In this document: in pieces, positions 44,770 through 54,696 of the stretch
How the letters are laid out: each line of letters opens with the position of its first letter
Numbering within the stretch: position 1 is the first letter of the stretch
NCBI RefSeq assembly: GCF_002843315.1
Contig: NZ_MVDD01000013.1
Location: 1-64,000 of the forward strand
Source: Labilibaculum filiforme
GTDB taxonomy: Bacteria > Bacteroidota > Bacteroidia > Bacteroidales > Marinifilaceae
Direction: 5' to 3'
Length of the DNA stretch: 64,000 bases
The notes under the pieces: generated by a model
What the model was told of the DNA's origin: nothing
What the model saw: the letters and a program-made list of their open reading frames with translations, nothing else
The model's database searches: none
Translations under genes and position numbers: made by a program

Positions 44770-44920
44770 ACTTACGTACCCTTCTCTTTGTAGGGTTTCT
44801 TCCTTAAAAGGGGAGATTGTAGTTATTGATGTTTTGCCAAGCTAAAAATTTTTGTTAAAAGCTTATTGAAAGTACCTTTCTCTTGCAGGGAAAGTTCCGA
44901 AGGGGAAGGGTGAATACATA
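44770..44920. repeat. Two dispersed CCCTTC/AAGGGG-type repeats
   Basis: ACCCTTCTCTTTGTAGGG with TTAAAAGGGGAG (about 44776-44819), and CCTTTCTCTTGCAGGGAAAG with AAGGGGAAGGGTG (about 44873-44912), are relatives of the hairpin family at 17940. They fill most of the 398-bp gap before the phospholipase gene. No gene is seen. Confidence 0.5.
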
Positions 44921-45043
44921 TCGACAAACTTCTATTATTTAATTTCCTCTCATTAAGGATAGGGCTAGGTTGAGGTGATGCAAGTAAAATAATTATCAGT
45001 GTTGATCTTTTAAAATCATAAAAAATCAGCGTTTAATTTTTTT

Positions 45044-46594
45044 TTACAAAATTGATTTGGGAAGAATTTTTCTTGTCCAGGTTTTTAAACGTTTGTACTG
45101 AGTTACTTCGGAATCGGGGTTGTATTCCAATGTTGTTTCCCAGGAATTTTCTGGTTCAAATTCTATTTCCATACCATTTAACACGCCTCTGGCTATTTTG
45201 TGGGAATGAACTACAACAACGCATTCGGTATTTAAATTGGCACTTCGCGGGTCTAAATTAAACGATCCAACCACCGTTATTTTTTCATCGATAACCATCG
45301 ATTTGGCATGAAGGCCAAATATGGGCTTGTGATTTAGTTTCTCCTGCAATTCGCCGGTCATTATTTTGGTGCGCTCGGCGGCATCAGGACGAAATTCGAA
45401 AATCCGCACCCCGGTTTTTAATAGTTTTTCGCGATCGCTTTGGTAGCTGCTAAATGCTTCCACATTATCGGTAGATGCTAAACTATTGGTTAGTATTCTA
45501 ATTTTCACACCGCGCTTTGTTGCTTCTCGAAATAAATTCTGACTTAATTCGGAGGTGATGAGGTAGGGACTTTGAATGGAGATGGAGGTTTTGGCTTTTT
45601 TCACCAAACTAATTAAACTACTGGTAGAGATTCCACCACCGCCTAAGCCATTTTCGCCATTATTTTTACCGGGAATATCAGAAATAAAATGAACATTGTC
45701 GACCCAAACCAAATCGCCCGAATTTTTAATGGTTTGAAACGTAGCGGGTAAATTTTCTATTCTTTTTCTTACCTGAGGCCAAAAATTAACCGGATTGCAA
45801 GCATACTCATGAAGCTTATCAAATCTGTTCTCTGAATAAATATCAATAGCTTCATCTTCAATTAAATTTTCAATATTGCTTGTTAAGGAACAGTTCCAAA
45901 ATTGATTGAATGATTCATTTACTTTCGCAGTTTCTTTTCCCAACAATAAAATATCCCGATCTCTAAAATTATATTCATGATCGTAATCGAAATATTCATC
46001 GGCAATATTACGGCCACCTGTAATCACTACCTTTCCATCTACAATAAGGGTTTTATTATGCATTCGCTGATTTCCACCTCTAAAATCGCTGGCAAACTTC
46101 TTTATTTTTTGAAAGAGATTCTTGCCCAAATTAACTCCGGGGTTGTATATTTTAACGCTAATGTTTTTGTGCGAGGCAAAAATCAAAAGGTCTTCAATGT
46201 CGGCATCGAGCATAATATCATCAACAATAATTCTAATTTTAACACCTCGGTCGGCTGCTCTTATTAAGTAATCACAAGCAATCAATCCCACATTATCGGT
46301 CGAGAAAATAAAATATTGAATGTCGATGGTTTTTTCGGCATACTCGCTTAACCAGGCTCGGGCTACCAGGGAACCACTGCCATCTTCAAGCACATATACT
46401 CCTGTTTTTGTTGCCATCAACGGAGCAATGTCTTTCAATTCCTGAGAGAGTGTTAAGCTATCGTTTCGATGAATTTTCGAACAAAAATCGCTTTCCTGTT
46501 CCTCGTTTTTCTTTTTAGCACAAGATGCCAGTAAAATCAAGGCAACGAAATAGTAAATTTTAGCGTGCAGAAGGGAATTGATTTGTTTTTCCAT
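45044..46594 (-). CDS. Phospholipase D/ClsC-like lipoprotein
   Basis: The 516-residue protein has an N-terminal hydrophobic segment ending LILLASC, a plausible lipobox. Two complete HKD catalytic motifs are present: HNKTLIVDGKVVITGGRN (about 185) and HAKSMVIDEKITVVGSFN (about 435). The order and spacing match cardiolipin synthase C (YmdC/ClsC), which joins phosphatidylglycerol and phosphatidylethanolamine. A phospholipase or other phosphatidyl transferase role is possible. The predicted lipid anchor is unusual for Cls enzymes and would place it outside the cytoplasm. It has no operon partner. Confidence 0.8.
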   Translation of the reverse strand: MEKQINSLLHAKIYYFVALILLASCAKKKNEEQESDFCSKIHRNDSLTLSQELKDIAPLMATKTGVYVLEDGSGSLVARAWLSEYAEKTIDIQYFIFSTDNVGLIACDYLIRAADRGVKIRIIVDDIMLDADIEDLLIFASHKNISVKIYNPGVNLGKNLFQKIKKFASDFRGGNQRMHNKTLIVDGKVVITGGRNIADEYFDYDHEYNFRDRDILLLGKETAKVNESFNQFWNCSLTSNIENLIEDEAIDIYSENRFDKLHEYACNPVNFWPQVRKRIENLPATFQTIKNSGDLVWVDNVHFISDIPGKNNGENGLGGGGISTSSLISLVKKAKTSISIQSPYLITSELSQNLFREATKRGVKIRILTNSLASTDNVEAFSSYQSDREKLLKTGVRIFEFRPDAAERTKIMTGELQEKLNHKPIFGLHAKSMVIDEKITVVGSFNLDPRSANLNTECVVVVHSHKIARGVLNGMEIEFEPENSWETTLEYNPDSEVTQYKRLKTWTRKILPKSIL

Positions 46595-46819
46595 AGAATA
46601 CTGCCTTTTATTTTAAAAGTTGGTAAAGGTACTAAAATTGATTTTTACTTCTTACACTGTTATCTTATTCCCACACGCTATGTTTTGGGAGAAAGAGCAG
46701 GTATTGTTTCCAATTCAAAAATCATTGACAGTGTCTTTAATCACTTATTAGTAGTTTGTATTATCAAGTCTTATAATTGATGTAGATCATATAAAATCAT
46801 AAAGAGCAGCGTCTGTTTT

Positions 46820-48616
46820 TTAATTCGAATATTGTAATTGAATTAACTTGTTGTATTTTCCTTCCGAAATTTGCATCAATTCTTCGTGTGTTCCCTGTTC
46901 TACAATCTTACCTGCCTCCATAACAAGAATTTCATCGGCATTTCGAATGGTCGACAGGCGGTGAGCAATAACAATGGAGGTTCTTCCTTTCATGAGTGTT
47001 TCAAGGGCTTCCTGAACCAACATTTCCGATTCGGAATCTAATGAAGAGGTGGCTTCATCTAAAATTAAAATTTTTGGATTTTTTAAAATAGCCCGGGCAA
47101 TGGCTATTCTCTGCCGCTGACCACCGGAAAGTTGTGTGCCACGTTCGCCAACAATGGTGTCGAATTTTTCGGGAAAGCGCTCAATAAATTCCAAGGCATT
47201 GGCTTTTTGTGCAGCTTCGTAAATTTCTTGGGTGCTGGCATTCGTGTTTCCGTAGGCAATATTTTCACTGATACTTCCTCCAAATAGAAAAATATCTTGC
47301 GGTACCAAAGATATCTGATTTCTAATGGCTGATAAGGGAAAATCGTGACTATCTACTTGATCAAAAAATAAAGTGTTTTTGGGGGCTTGATGCAGCATTA
47401 GCAGGAGGGAGGCCATGGTACTTTTTCCCGCACCACTGTGTCCTACCAATGCGATCATTTTATTGTGTCCAATTTCTAAATTAATATCGTTCAGCACCAT
47501 TTGCTCTTTTCGTGATGGATAAGCAAAATTCAAATTCTTTAGGCTGATTTCTCCATGCATTTTATATTTCGGAGCTATTTCTTTTAAATCCTGAATGTCC
47601 TCTGGTTCTTCATCGTAAATTTTGAACAAGTCTTCGGTAGCACCAATAAATTTCTGAATATTGGTATAAACATTTGCCAATCCGCTAATGGTACCGCCTA
47701 CAAAAACAGAATAAATAACAAAAGAAAATAAGTCTCCGGCCAGCATTTCTCCGGCTTGCAATAAACGTGCACCTTGCCACACCATTGCAGCAATGGCACC
47801 AAAAAGACCGAGAATAATAAAAGAGGAAAATGCACCTCGGTATTTGCCTCTTGTCATTCCTAAATTGGCAATTTCAATAGTTTTCTTTTTGTAACGGGCA
47901 ATTTCAATAAATTCGTTGGTGAATGCTTTCACACTTTGTATGCCTTGCAGGGTTTCTTCTATAATTGTATTCGAATCTGCTAGCTCGGTTTGTACATCCT
48001 TAGAGAATTTTCGAATAAATCGACCAAAAAATCTTGCTGCAATCATGGTTGGAGGTAGAGTAATTAGCATAAAGGCGGTAAGTTTTATGCTGATAATAGC
48101 CAAAAGAGTAATTCCACCAGTAATTACAATAATTTGTCGGATGAATTCGGCAAGTGTACTGGTCATGGTTTCCTGAAGCAAAATCACATCTGCTGATATT
48201 CTGCTGTTTAGTTCTCCAACTCTTCTTCGTTCGAAAAAATGCAAGGGAAGTTTTATTAAATGACGATAGGTAGCCTGTCGGAGTGCAGCAAGCGATCGTT
48301 CCGTTACGTTCACAAATAAAACAATTCGGAAATACGAAAAGCTCGCCTGAAGAACTAAAACGCAAGCAATTAAAATGGCCGTTTGATTCAAACTTTGACC
48401 AAGGCTTGTGTTATGCCCAGAGTTTACTAGGTCGCCAAGGAGTTTCGGAAAAGCCAAACTGGCTAAACTGGAACCCAATAAGAAAAAAATGCCTAAAAAG
48501 TATTGTCCTCGGTAAGGCTTAATGTATTTGTAGAGGCGAATGGCACTAATAAAGCCACTTTTATTAATTTTTCCTTTCGGAACATCGGAGGTGTCTGCGC
48601 TATGTGTTCTTGCCAT
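46820..48616 (-). CDS. MsbA-like ABC exporter (fused permease and ATPase)
   Basis: The 598-residue half-transporter has six membrane helices (about residues 35-310) followed by a nucleotide-binding domain. Visible motifs are Walker A GHSGAGKST, Q-loop LVPQDIFLFGGS, signature LSGGQRQRIAIARA, Walker B with D-loop ILILDEATSSLDSES and the H-loop at VIAHRLST. It works as a homodimer or heterodimer that exports lipids, drugs or peptides. The length is typical of MsbA/BmrA relatives, but the substrate cannot be inferred. It is a lone minus-strand gene; the next gene upstream is divergent. Confidence 0.9.
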   Translation of the reverse strand: MARTHSADTSDVPKGKINKSGFISAIRLYKYIKPYRGQYFLGIFFLLGSSLASLAFPKLLGDLVNSGHNTSLGQSLNQTAILIACVLVLQASFSYFRIVLFVNVTERSLAALRQATYRHLIKLPLHFFERRRVGELNSRISADVILLQETMTSTLAEFIRQIIVITGGITLLAIISIKLTAFMLITLPPTMIAARFFGRFIRKFSKDVQTELADSNTIIEETLQGIQSVKAFTNEFIEIARYKKKTIEIANLGMTRGKYRGAFSSFIILGLFGAIAAMVWQGARLLQAGEMLAGDLFSFVIYSVFVGGTISGLANVYTNIQKFIGATEDLFKIYDEEPEDIQDLKEIAPKYKMHGEISLKNLNFAYPSRKEQMVLNDINLEIGHNKMIALVGHSGAGKSTMASLLLMLHQAPKNTLFFDQVDSHDFPLSAIRNQISLVPQDIFLFGGSISENIAYGNTNASTQEIYEAAQKANALEFIERFPEKFDTIVGERGTQLSGGQRQRIAIARAILKNPKILILDEATSSLDSESEMLVQEALETLMKGRTSIVIAHRLSTIRNADEILVMEAGKIVEQGTHEELMQISEGKYNKLIQLQYSN

Positions 48617-48913
48617 TTTGTACGATCACTATTTAGTTTAATTCCTAATAATAGACAAATTAGTCGAGATATTGCTTCTCTGTAACTTGTTTTTACTGTG
48701 TTTTACTATAAAGGTAAGCATGCAAGTTTTACTTACATCCTATCAATCAAGCTGTCGGTTTAAGAATGTTTTATTTCTATTCTAAGCTTTTTTATTTGAA
48801 GAGTACGGTGGGTTGGGCGAATTATCTATCTATTCTTACAGCTTTTTATTTTAATTTGGAGTATTATTAATTGTAATTCTTTTTTCGAATATTAAAATAA
48901 ACCGGCATACAGG

Positions 48914-49285
48914 ATGGAGCAGCTTCATAACTTTTATTTACAGCACGATGAACCAAATAGGTCTTGTTTTCTTGCTTTGCGAGATATTATTACCAAACAA
49001 GATGATAATATTTGCGAAACAATAAAGTGGAATTTGCCCTGTTTTTGTTATCAAGCGAAAATGTTCTGTTTTTTAAATGTAGAGAAACAAAGCAAGCAGC
49101 CATATATTCTGTTTGTGGAGGGGAATCGTTTAAATCATCCAATGCTGGAGCAGGGCGATAGAGTGAGGATGAAGATTTTTAAGGTGAATCCGAATTTTGA
49201 TTTACAACTACAAACCATTGAATTGCTCTTGAATAAAGCTTTGGAATTGTACCGAAAGGGAATAATTAAAACAAATAAGCAGTAG
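48914..49285 (+). CDS. DUF1801 (YdhG-like) small protein
   Basis: The 123-residue protein matches the DUF1801 fold: LRDIITKQDDNICETIKWNLPCFCYQAKMFCFLNVEK (about 25-60, shown in parts by IKWNLPCF and FCFLNV), then a short C-terminal helix. The IKWxxPxF motif is the hallmark of this family, whose members relate to frataxin-like and iron-binding proteins but are mostly uncharacterised. It is cytoplasmic, with no signal. It sits alone between two minus-strand genes. Confidence 0.82.
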   Translation: MEQLHNFYLQHDEPNRSCFLALRDIITKQDDNICETIKWNLPCFCYQAKMFCFLNVEKQSKQPYILFVEGNRLNHPMLEQGDRVRMKIFKVNPNFDLQLQTIELLLNKALELYRKGIIKTNKQ

Positions 49286-49361
49286 GCGTTTTTTTAATCT
49301 GTTCTTTAAATAACAAATAAAAAACGAAGCGCTTCTTTAATTCCTAAAGTTTTCGATGCTA

Positions 49362-50303
49362 TTAATAATTGCTATTCCGCTCCTGCTTTTGAGTGTTGTC
49401 ATTAATCGTTATTCTTGTTTTTGGTAAACTATCAGGATAGTTATTTTGAATAAATTCGATCATTTTTTCGCGAATATAAACTCTTAAATCCCATGCGGTT
49501 GGCGAGTTTTTGGCACTAACAAGTATCCTGATTTCAACATTTGTTTCTTTCGAGTCGGTTACCTGAAGTACATTTACTTTTTTATCCCATAGTTCGCTTT
49601 TATTTAGCAGACGAGTTAGTTCTTTTCTTAGCTCATCAAACGAAATAGAATAGTCGGTATACAAAAATACAGTGCCAATAATATCAGCATTATTTCTAGT
49701 CCAATTCTGGAACGGTTTCTCTAAAAAATAGGTGGATGGCAATACCAAACGCCTTTGATCCCATATTTTAACTACTACATAGGTTAAGTTGATTTCTTCT
49801 ATCCATCCCCATTCATTTTCAACAAGAACAGCATCGTCGATCCGGAATGGTTGGGTAATTGCAATCTGTATTCCTGCTAGTAAAGTACCAACAGCTTTTT
49901 GTGCCGATATCCCTATTATAATACCGGCTAATCCTGCCGATGCAAAAATTCCAATTCCAATTTTTCGGATATTCTCAAACGAAAGGAGTATCAATCCAAT
50001 GGCAGAAAGTACAATAATGAATTGGAGTACCTTTTCCAGAATATTAAATTGTGTATGTAATTTTCGAGATTTAAGATTATCCTCTTGCGAGATGTCAAAT
50101 CTTCCTAAAAATACACTTTTAATTCTTCTAATTACCTCTATTATTAGCCAGGAAAAGGCAACAATTAATAGGTTGTGTTTTTGCGTAATTAACAGCGATT
50201 CTTCCAATCCGGAAATACTCGAAATAGAACGTAATATGGGTTCTATTGCTAGTAATACCAATATAATTAAAGTGCTTATAATGAGTTTGTAATACTTTTT
50301 CAT
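49362..50303 (-). CDS. MscS-family mechanosensitive channel
   Basis: The 313-residue protein has four N-terminal membrane helices. The pore-lining TM3 and the start of the beta domain read FASAGLAGIIIGISAQKAVGTL (about 137-158), then ITQPFRIDDAVLVENEWGWIEEINLTYVVV. The GxxxGxxxG-like packing and the QPFRIDDxV motif are diagnostic of MscS channels, which release solutes when the membrane is stretched. The C-terminal domain (DELRKELTRLL to REKMIEFI) is complete. It is an ordinary small-conductance member, transcribed alone. Confidence 0.9.
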   Translation of the reverse strand: MKKYYKLIISTLIILVLLAIEPILRSISSISGLEESLLITQKHNLLIVAFSWLIIEVIRRIKSVFLGRFDISQEDNLKSRKLHTQFNILEKVLQFIIVLSAIGLILLSFENIRKIGIGIFASAGLAGIIIGISAQKAVGTLLAGIQIAITQPFRIDDAVLVENEWGWIEEINLTYVVVKIWDQRRLVLPSTYFLEKPFQNWTRNNADIIGTVFLYTDYSISFDELRKELTRLLNKSELWDKKVNVLQVTDSKETNVEIRILVSAKNSPTAWDLRVYIREKMIEFIQNNYPDSLPKTRITINDNTQKQERNSNY

Positions 50304-50725
50304 TTCTTAAAGTTATTGATTTATTTTTCCTTTTTGCACGAATTGTGAATGGAAAAGAATGCGAATCATTTCGGCATTGGGAAATAAGGAGCTTTATCTG
50401 TTTTGCCAAGAATAAGCAGTGAATTTATGCAATTTTTACGATGTTTCCAATGGAAAAATAGGGGGGAGCACTCATCAAATAAAAATGGCTGTCTCTTCTT
50501 GTTTTATCGATCGATAGTGAAAATGAAAAATGTGTCCAAAAAGCCTATTCTCCTTGTCATTATTGATCTTGATGTATCGGGACGAAGAAACTTTCCTTGT
50601 GTAATAACTGCGGTTTCATGCTTGACAAGTAGGACAAGTAGGAGTGAAATTTTACTTTTAAATACTAACGAACTATTGCAGAGAAAATAGTAGCTCAACT
50701 TATTCTGCAATTAGAATACTTCTAA
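50304..50725. other. Gene-free stretch upstream of the channel gene
   Basis: The 422 bp between two minus-strand genes contain a plus-strand frame of 95 codons (50403-50690). Its composition is unlike that of real genes here and it includes a GACAAGTAG direct repeat (about 50628-50645). I see no supported gene. Confidence 0.4.
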
Positions 50726-51100
50726 TTATTTGTTCAAATAAAAGTAGATAGAACCTGCTATACAAATCAGTATAAATAAAATAATGTATACGTTGCTTGA
50801 TTTGTTGTCATCTTTTAGGTAGTGACTTTTTCTTGCAGATGTGGTAGGGGATGAAGCAATTGGTTTTTCTGTTTCCTCTGCTTCTTCCCAGGACTCATCA
50901 GCGGAATATCCTATGATATGTTCTTCTCCGTCGTAATAATTTGGGTCGTCTTGTAATTGGTCAATTACAGCTTTACTATCTTGTAAGCTTAAGTCGGTAG
51001 TTTCTTTTAAAATTTTTATTGCAAGCAATTTTTGATCATCCGCTAACAATTGGAGTAAATAAGCTTTGTCAATCTGAAAGCCGTTAATAATTATATTCAT
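50726..51100 (-). CDS. L7/L12-C-terminal-like domain protein with membrane tail
   Basis: I use the ATG at 51100 (MNIIINGFQIDKAYLLQLLA), which excludes 16 poorly supported codons upstream; this gives 124 residues. Residues about 20-50 (KLLAIKILKETTDLSLQDSKAVIDQL) follow the (K/A)IK-x3-E-x-TxLxLx(E/D)(A/S)K pattern of the ribosomal bL12 C-terminal domain, which in other small proteins serves as a protein-binding module. A polar acidic linker leads to a C-terminal transmembrane helix (about 103-121). It is probably a tail-anchored protein of unknown function. Confidence 0.6.
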   Translation of the reverse strand: MNIIINGFQIDKAYLLQLLADDQKLLAIKILKETTDLSLQDSKAVIDQLQDDPNYYDGEEHIIGYSADESWEEAEETEKPIASSPTTSARKSHYLKDDNKSSNVYIILFILICIAGSIYFYLNK

Positions 51101-51254
51101 ATTTATATTCTTAGTTTTTGCAGTTGCCCGTACAATAATTAATTGCACTCACGAATTTATAGGTTTTTTATGATAAGTCCTATTTAAAAGCTAAAAAAGA
51201 CCATCTTTTTAAAGACAGTCTTTGTTAATTGCTATTGATAATTGGAAATATAAA

Positions 51255-51291
51255 TTAAAAAAAACCAACGAAGATGTAACAAATCGTTGGT
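51255..51291 (-). terminator. Rho-independent terminator after the metallopeptidase gene
   Basis: On the minus strand ACCAACGA and TCGTTGGT form an 8-bp stem followed by a run of T. It lies just downstream of the stop at 51318. Confidence 0.85.
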
Positions 51292-51317
51292 CTTAAAATA
51301 TTTAAAATCTAATTTTT

Positions 51318-53366
51318 CTACTTCAATTCTTCCAAAGCCTCTTTTGCCGCATTCAATAAAGGAGTCGCCGATAAATCATTACCAGTTGCTTCTACCATCC
51401 ATTGATTTGGAGTTAATCGTCCTTGTTTAAAAATACGATCAACTTCTGTTGGGAAACTCTTTCCCTTTAATTGTTGCTCCAATTGAAATTCAATTACATT
51501 TCCAAAAGCATAGTTGGATAAATACAAAGGACTGTTCAACATGTGCGAGTAAACTGCCAAAATGGTCTGATCTTTCACACCATAAACAGGAGCGTAGAAT
51601 TCATTCCAAACTTCTTTGGCAATTTGCATCGTGGCATCGCGTAACTGTGTCGCATCCGCTTCAGGATTTTCATACAACCATTTCCACATGCGAATGTCCA
51701 ATACCGATACTCCCATAATTTCGTAGGCACTCCAGAATAAATCTAATTTTTTTAAGGCTTCTTTTTGCGGAGAATCGTCAGTAATACCTAATAAAAGCAT
51801 ATCTCTTTTCTGGAAAATAAAAGCCAAAGCTTCGGTAAATGCAGTGTTTGGAACTCCATTCATAACAAAGTTGTCCACATCATAAAGCGATATGGTTTGC
51901 TCAACATTGTGTCCGAATTCATGAACCGCAATATTGTATCCTTTGTAATCCATTCCCTTTTCACTAATTCGGGTACGCAAATGTGCTTTTTGTCCTTTTG
52001 CAGCACCACCCCAAGCATGTCCCGAACCTCTTGCTGGATCTACAGCAATATGATCGCCTAACCATTGAGCTCTTTCCTTATCGTAACCCAGTTTTACCAA
52101 TAAATTTGGTAAATCAGCCTCTAAAGCAACTGCATTTGGATACAATTTACGAGTCTGAGCATCTAGTTTCGATTCATCCATGCCACTTCGGGCTTTAAAG
52201 CCATCGTACCAAATATCAAATGGTTCTAAATCGCGACCTAATCGTTGTTTAATTAAAGCTCCAACTTTTTTGGTTTCATCAGAACGTAAGAAATCGGTAA
52301 AGATCTTTTCAGTTGCTTCCGCAGATATTTCTTTTGCTCCGTCATATTGTCTTTTAATGAAGGTGTTTTGATCTGGATAGTAGGCATCGATTGCCTTGTT
52401 GGCATGGAAATTATTTAGAATTTGCTGGTATCTTTCGTTTGGTTCCGGAGTGGCTTCAATCGTTTTTCCATTCTCATAAACCATATTGGTGTAAGGATCC
52501 CATTCCAATTTTCCATTGTTAATTACCTTTTCAGGGATTTCCTGAGAAATAATGCGTTGCATCACTTGGTAAATCATCTTTTGCTTTTCTAAACCATCAT
52601 TTGTGTTGGCATAGTTGGCTTTAATCTCATCGCGTAAGTTCCAGTGCGATAAAAGAACTTTATCTTCCGGAAAGAAACGATTTCCTGCAGCATCGGTTAA
52701 ATGACCAACATGAATGTTGTAGTCCATAATATACACATCCGAATTTGCAGCAGCTTTACCCGCTTCCTGTAAAAGCTCTGCAGGAACTCTGGCTGTAAAA
52801 TAATCTCCTAAACGAGCATAAGCCCATTGCTTACGTGTCCATTCTTTTGCGTTTGCTTCTTTTTCTTCTAAACTAAAGGGAGGGAAGTTTAAGGCAATAA
52901 TAAAAGCAATTTTATTTTGGTAGAAATCATTCATCCAATGAGAATCTACACTGTAAGCGCCAAATTCATTGTCGATAGCATGTTGCTCGAAGGTATTCAA
53001 GTGCACTGGTTCCAACAATTCAAGAGTAATTTTGTTAAAATTACCAGTAATTATTTCGATGTTTCTAGAGATTTTTTGAAAAACAAGTTCTCTTTCTGTT
53101 ACATCAGCGATATAGTTTTTTTTACAGAAAGCTTTAAATTCTTCTTCCGAACCATCACTATCGCGCCATAGGTTTGCCACATGTTTTACGCCTTTTTCCA
53201 TAAGAAATTTGTCTATGCCTGAATTGGAAGCGTTCAGCTCATTAATTACCTGAGTTATACTTTCGGCGGTAATCGTAGAGATATCTGCTTTTTTATTCAC
53301 TTTTTCTTGATTTTCGCAGGAGGCTAAAAGTAGCACTGCAACAAATAGAATGATAATCTTTTTCAT
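51318..53366 (-). CDS. Zinc metallopeptidase lipoprotein (gluzincin, M49-like)
   Basis: The 682-residue protein has a lipoprotein signal (MKKIIILFVAVLLLASC). The zinc site is H482-E-F-G-H486, with a third ligand probably E512 in FTEALAFIF, 26 residues on, which fits the gluzincin class. Overall size and the DPARGSGHAWGGAAKGQ segment before the motif suggest a relative of dipeptidyl peptidase III (M49), though that family usually has HExxGH. The assignment is therefore to class rather than to family. It probably degrades peptides in the periplasm or at the surface. It is a single-gene unit ended by a strong terminator. Confidence 0.75.
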   Translation of the reverse strand: MKKIIILFVAVLLLASCENQEKVNKKADISTITAESITQVINELNASNSGIDKFLMEKGVKHVANLWRDSDGSEEEFKAFCKKNYIADVTERELVFQKISRNIEIITGNFNKITLELLEPVHLNTFEQHAIDNEFGAYSVDSHWMNDFYQNKIAFIIALNFPPFSLEEKEANAKEWTRKQWAYARLGDYFTARVPAELLQEAGKAAANSDVYIMDYNIHVGHLTDAAGNRFFPEDKVLLSHWNLRDEIKANYANTNDGLEKQKMIYQVMQRIISQEIPEKVINNGKLEWDPYTNMVYENGKTIEATPEPNERYQQILNNFHANKAIDAYYPDQNTFIKRQYDGAKEISAEATEKIFTDFLRSDETKKVGALIKQRLGRDLEPFDIWYDGFKARSGMDESKLDAQTRKLYPNAVALEADLPNLLVKLGYDKERAQWLGDHIAVDPARGSGHAWGGAAKGQKAHLRTRISEKGMDYKGYNIAVHEFGHNVEQTISLYDVDNFVMNGVPNTAFTEALAFIFQKRDMLLLGITDDSPQKEALKKLDLFWSAYEIMGVSVLDIRMWKWLYENPEADATQLRDATMQIAKEVWNEFYAPVYGVKDQTILAVYSHMLNSPLYLSNYAFGNVIEFQLEQQLKGKSFPTEVDRIFKQGRLTPNQWMVEATGNDLSATPLLNAAKEALEELK

Positions 53367-53584
53367 TTAATTAGAGTTGTTATTTGTTTGACTAAGTGTC
53401 GCTAAAAATACAAATTTGAGTGCTTTTAAACAATGAGCTTTTTCATGCTTTTGGGTTGCATTACTAGTTGAGAATAAAAAATGAAAGGCATTTCGAATTC
53501 AAAATAAAGCATTGAAAAACAATAGTTATAAGGCTTGTACAAAGTAAAAGCTCGTTTATTATAGTAAAAAAATTGTGTTTTCTC

Positions 53585-53615
53585 TTTATGGATTGGATTA
53601 CATGTACTATTTTTG
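53585..53615 (+). promoter_or_regulatory. Putative Bacteroidota-type promoter for the YebC gene
   Basis: TATTTTTG at 53608-53615 fits the phylum's -7 consensus TAnnTTTG exactly. TTTA at 53585-53588, 19 bases upstream, is a weak -33 element. Transcription would start about 15 bases before the ATG at 53637. Confidence 0.4.
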
Positions 53616-53636
53616 CGCAAAATATATACATAAATT

Positions 53637-54344
53637 ATGGGAAGAGCATTTGAATTTAGAAAAGCGCGAAAAATGAAGCGTTGGGACAAGATGGCTAAAG
53701 CTTTTACGAGAATTGGTAAAGATATCGTAATGGCAATTAAAGAAAGTGGTCCCGATCCCGCTACTAATTCTCGTTTACGCGCAGTTATTCAAAATGCAAA
53801 GGCAGTAAATATGCCTAAGGATAATGTGGAAAGAGCAATTAAAAAAGCAACTTCCAAAGATCAGAAAGACTATAAGGAAATTATTTATGAGGGATATGCT
53901 CCACATGGTATTGCCGTATTAGTTGAAACTGCAACCGATAACCATACTAGAACAGTTGCTGATGTTCGCTCTTATTTTTCAAAATGCAAAGGTAGTTTAG
54001 GTACTGCTGGTAGTGTTGAGTTTATGTTCGAGCATAAATGTCATTTTCAAATCGAAAACAAAGGTCAGGATATTGAAGAATTAGAATTCGAATTAATCGA
54101 TCTTGGCGTTGAAGAAGTATTTGCTGAAGACGAAGGAATCATGCTTTATGGTAATTTTCCTGATTTCGGTAAAATCCAAGCTTATTTGGAAGAAAACCAA
54201 ATCGAGGTTATTTCATCTGGATTCGAAAGAATACCAATGGATACAAAAGAATTAACAGAGGAACAAGTCGCAGACGTTGAGAAACTGTTAGAGAAACTAG
54301 AAGATAACGATGATGTTCAAAATGTTTATCACAACATGGCATAA
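53637..54344 (+). CDS. YebC/TACO1-family protein
   Basis: The 235-residue protein has the full YebC fold: MGRAFEFRKARKMKRWDKMAKAF at the start (family motif GRxxxxxxRKxxxDxxKxKxF, in a Bacteroidota form), ATNSRLRAVIQNAKAVNMPKDN (about 43-64) and YEGYAPHGIAVLVETATDN (about 84-102). Members were annotated as transcriptional regulators. Work on YebC and mitochondrial TACO1 points to relief of ribosome stalling at proline-rich sequences. The product is cytosolic. It has its own likely promoter and a good terminator, so it is monocistronic. Confidence 0.93.
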   Translation: MGRAFEFRKARKMKRWDKMAKAFTRIGKDIVMAIKESGPDPATNSRLRAVIQNAKAVNMPKDNVERAIKKATSKDQKDYKEIIYEGYAPHGIAVLVETATDNHTRTVADVRSYFSKCKGSLGTAGSVEFMFEHKCHFQIENKGQDIEELEFELIDLGVEEVFAEDEGIMLYGNFPDFGKIQAYLEENQIEVISSGFERIPMDTKELTEEQVADVEKLLEKLEDNDDVQNVYHNMA

Positions 54345-54379
54345 GAACAGCATTGCTTAATTTATATTTTGATGATACA

Positions 54380-54412
54380 GAGCCTGATTCGTTTAACGGA
54401 TCAGGCTTTTTT
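54380..54412 (+). terminator. Rho-independent terminator after the YebC gene
   Basis: AGCCTGAT and ATCAGGCT form a stem (loop tcgtttaacgg) followed by TTTTT. It lies 36 bases after the stop. Confidence 0.88.
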
Positions 54413-54696
54413 ATTATGCAATGTCTTAAAAAAAGAACGCAAGGTCTTTTTTTTTGCTTTTTTCAATTTCTTAAAGCATTGTAAATGTTGGAGGTGGGTT
54501 CTAAAGGTGTGTGAGTCAGAAAACTTAGCTTTTGTAAGTTAAGAGTTTTTATTATATTTAGATATGTAGATGAAAAAGCATCTCCTAACACACCTATGAA
54601 ACCTTCATCTTTGAATCGTAAGGAATTTTATTCTAAAATTAGAGTATTCAAAGTATGATAAGTTCCATGTGGCAATTATAATTGATTTATATACAC

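Noticed and set aside
50403-50690. Plus-strand 95-codon frame
   Set aside because: Odd composition, a short internal direct repeat, no recognisable domain and no leader. More likely non-coding.
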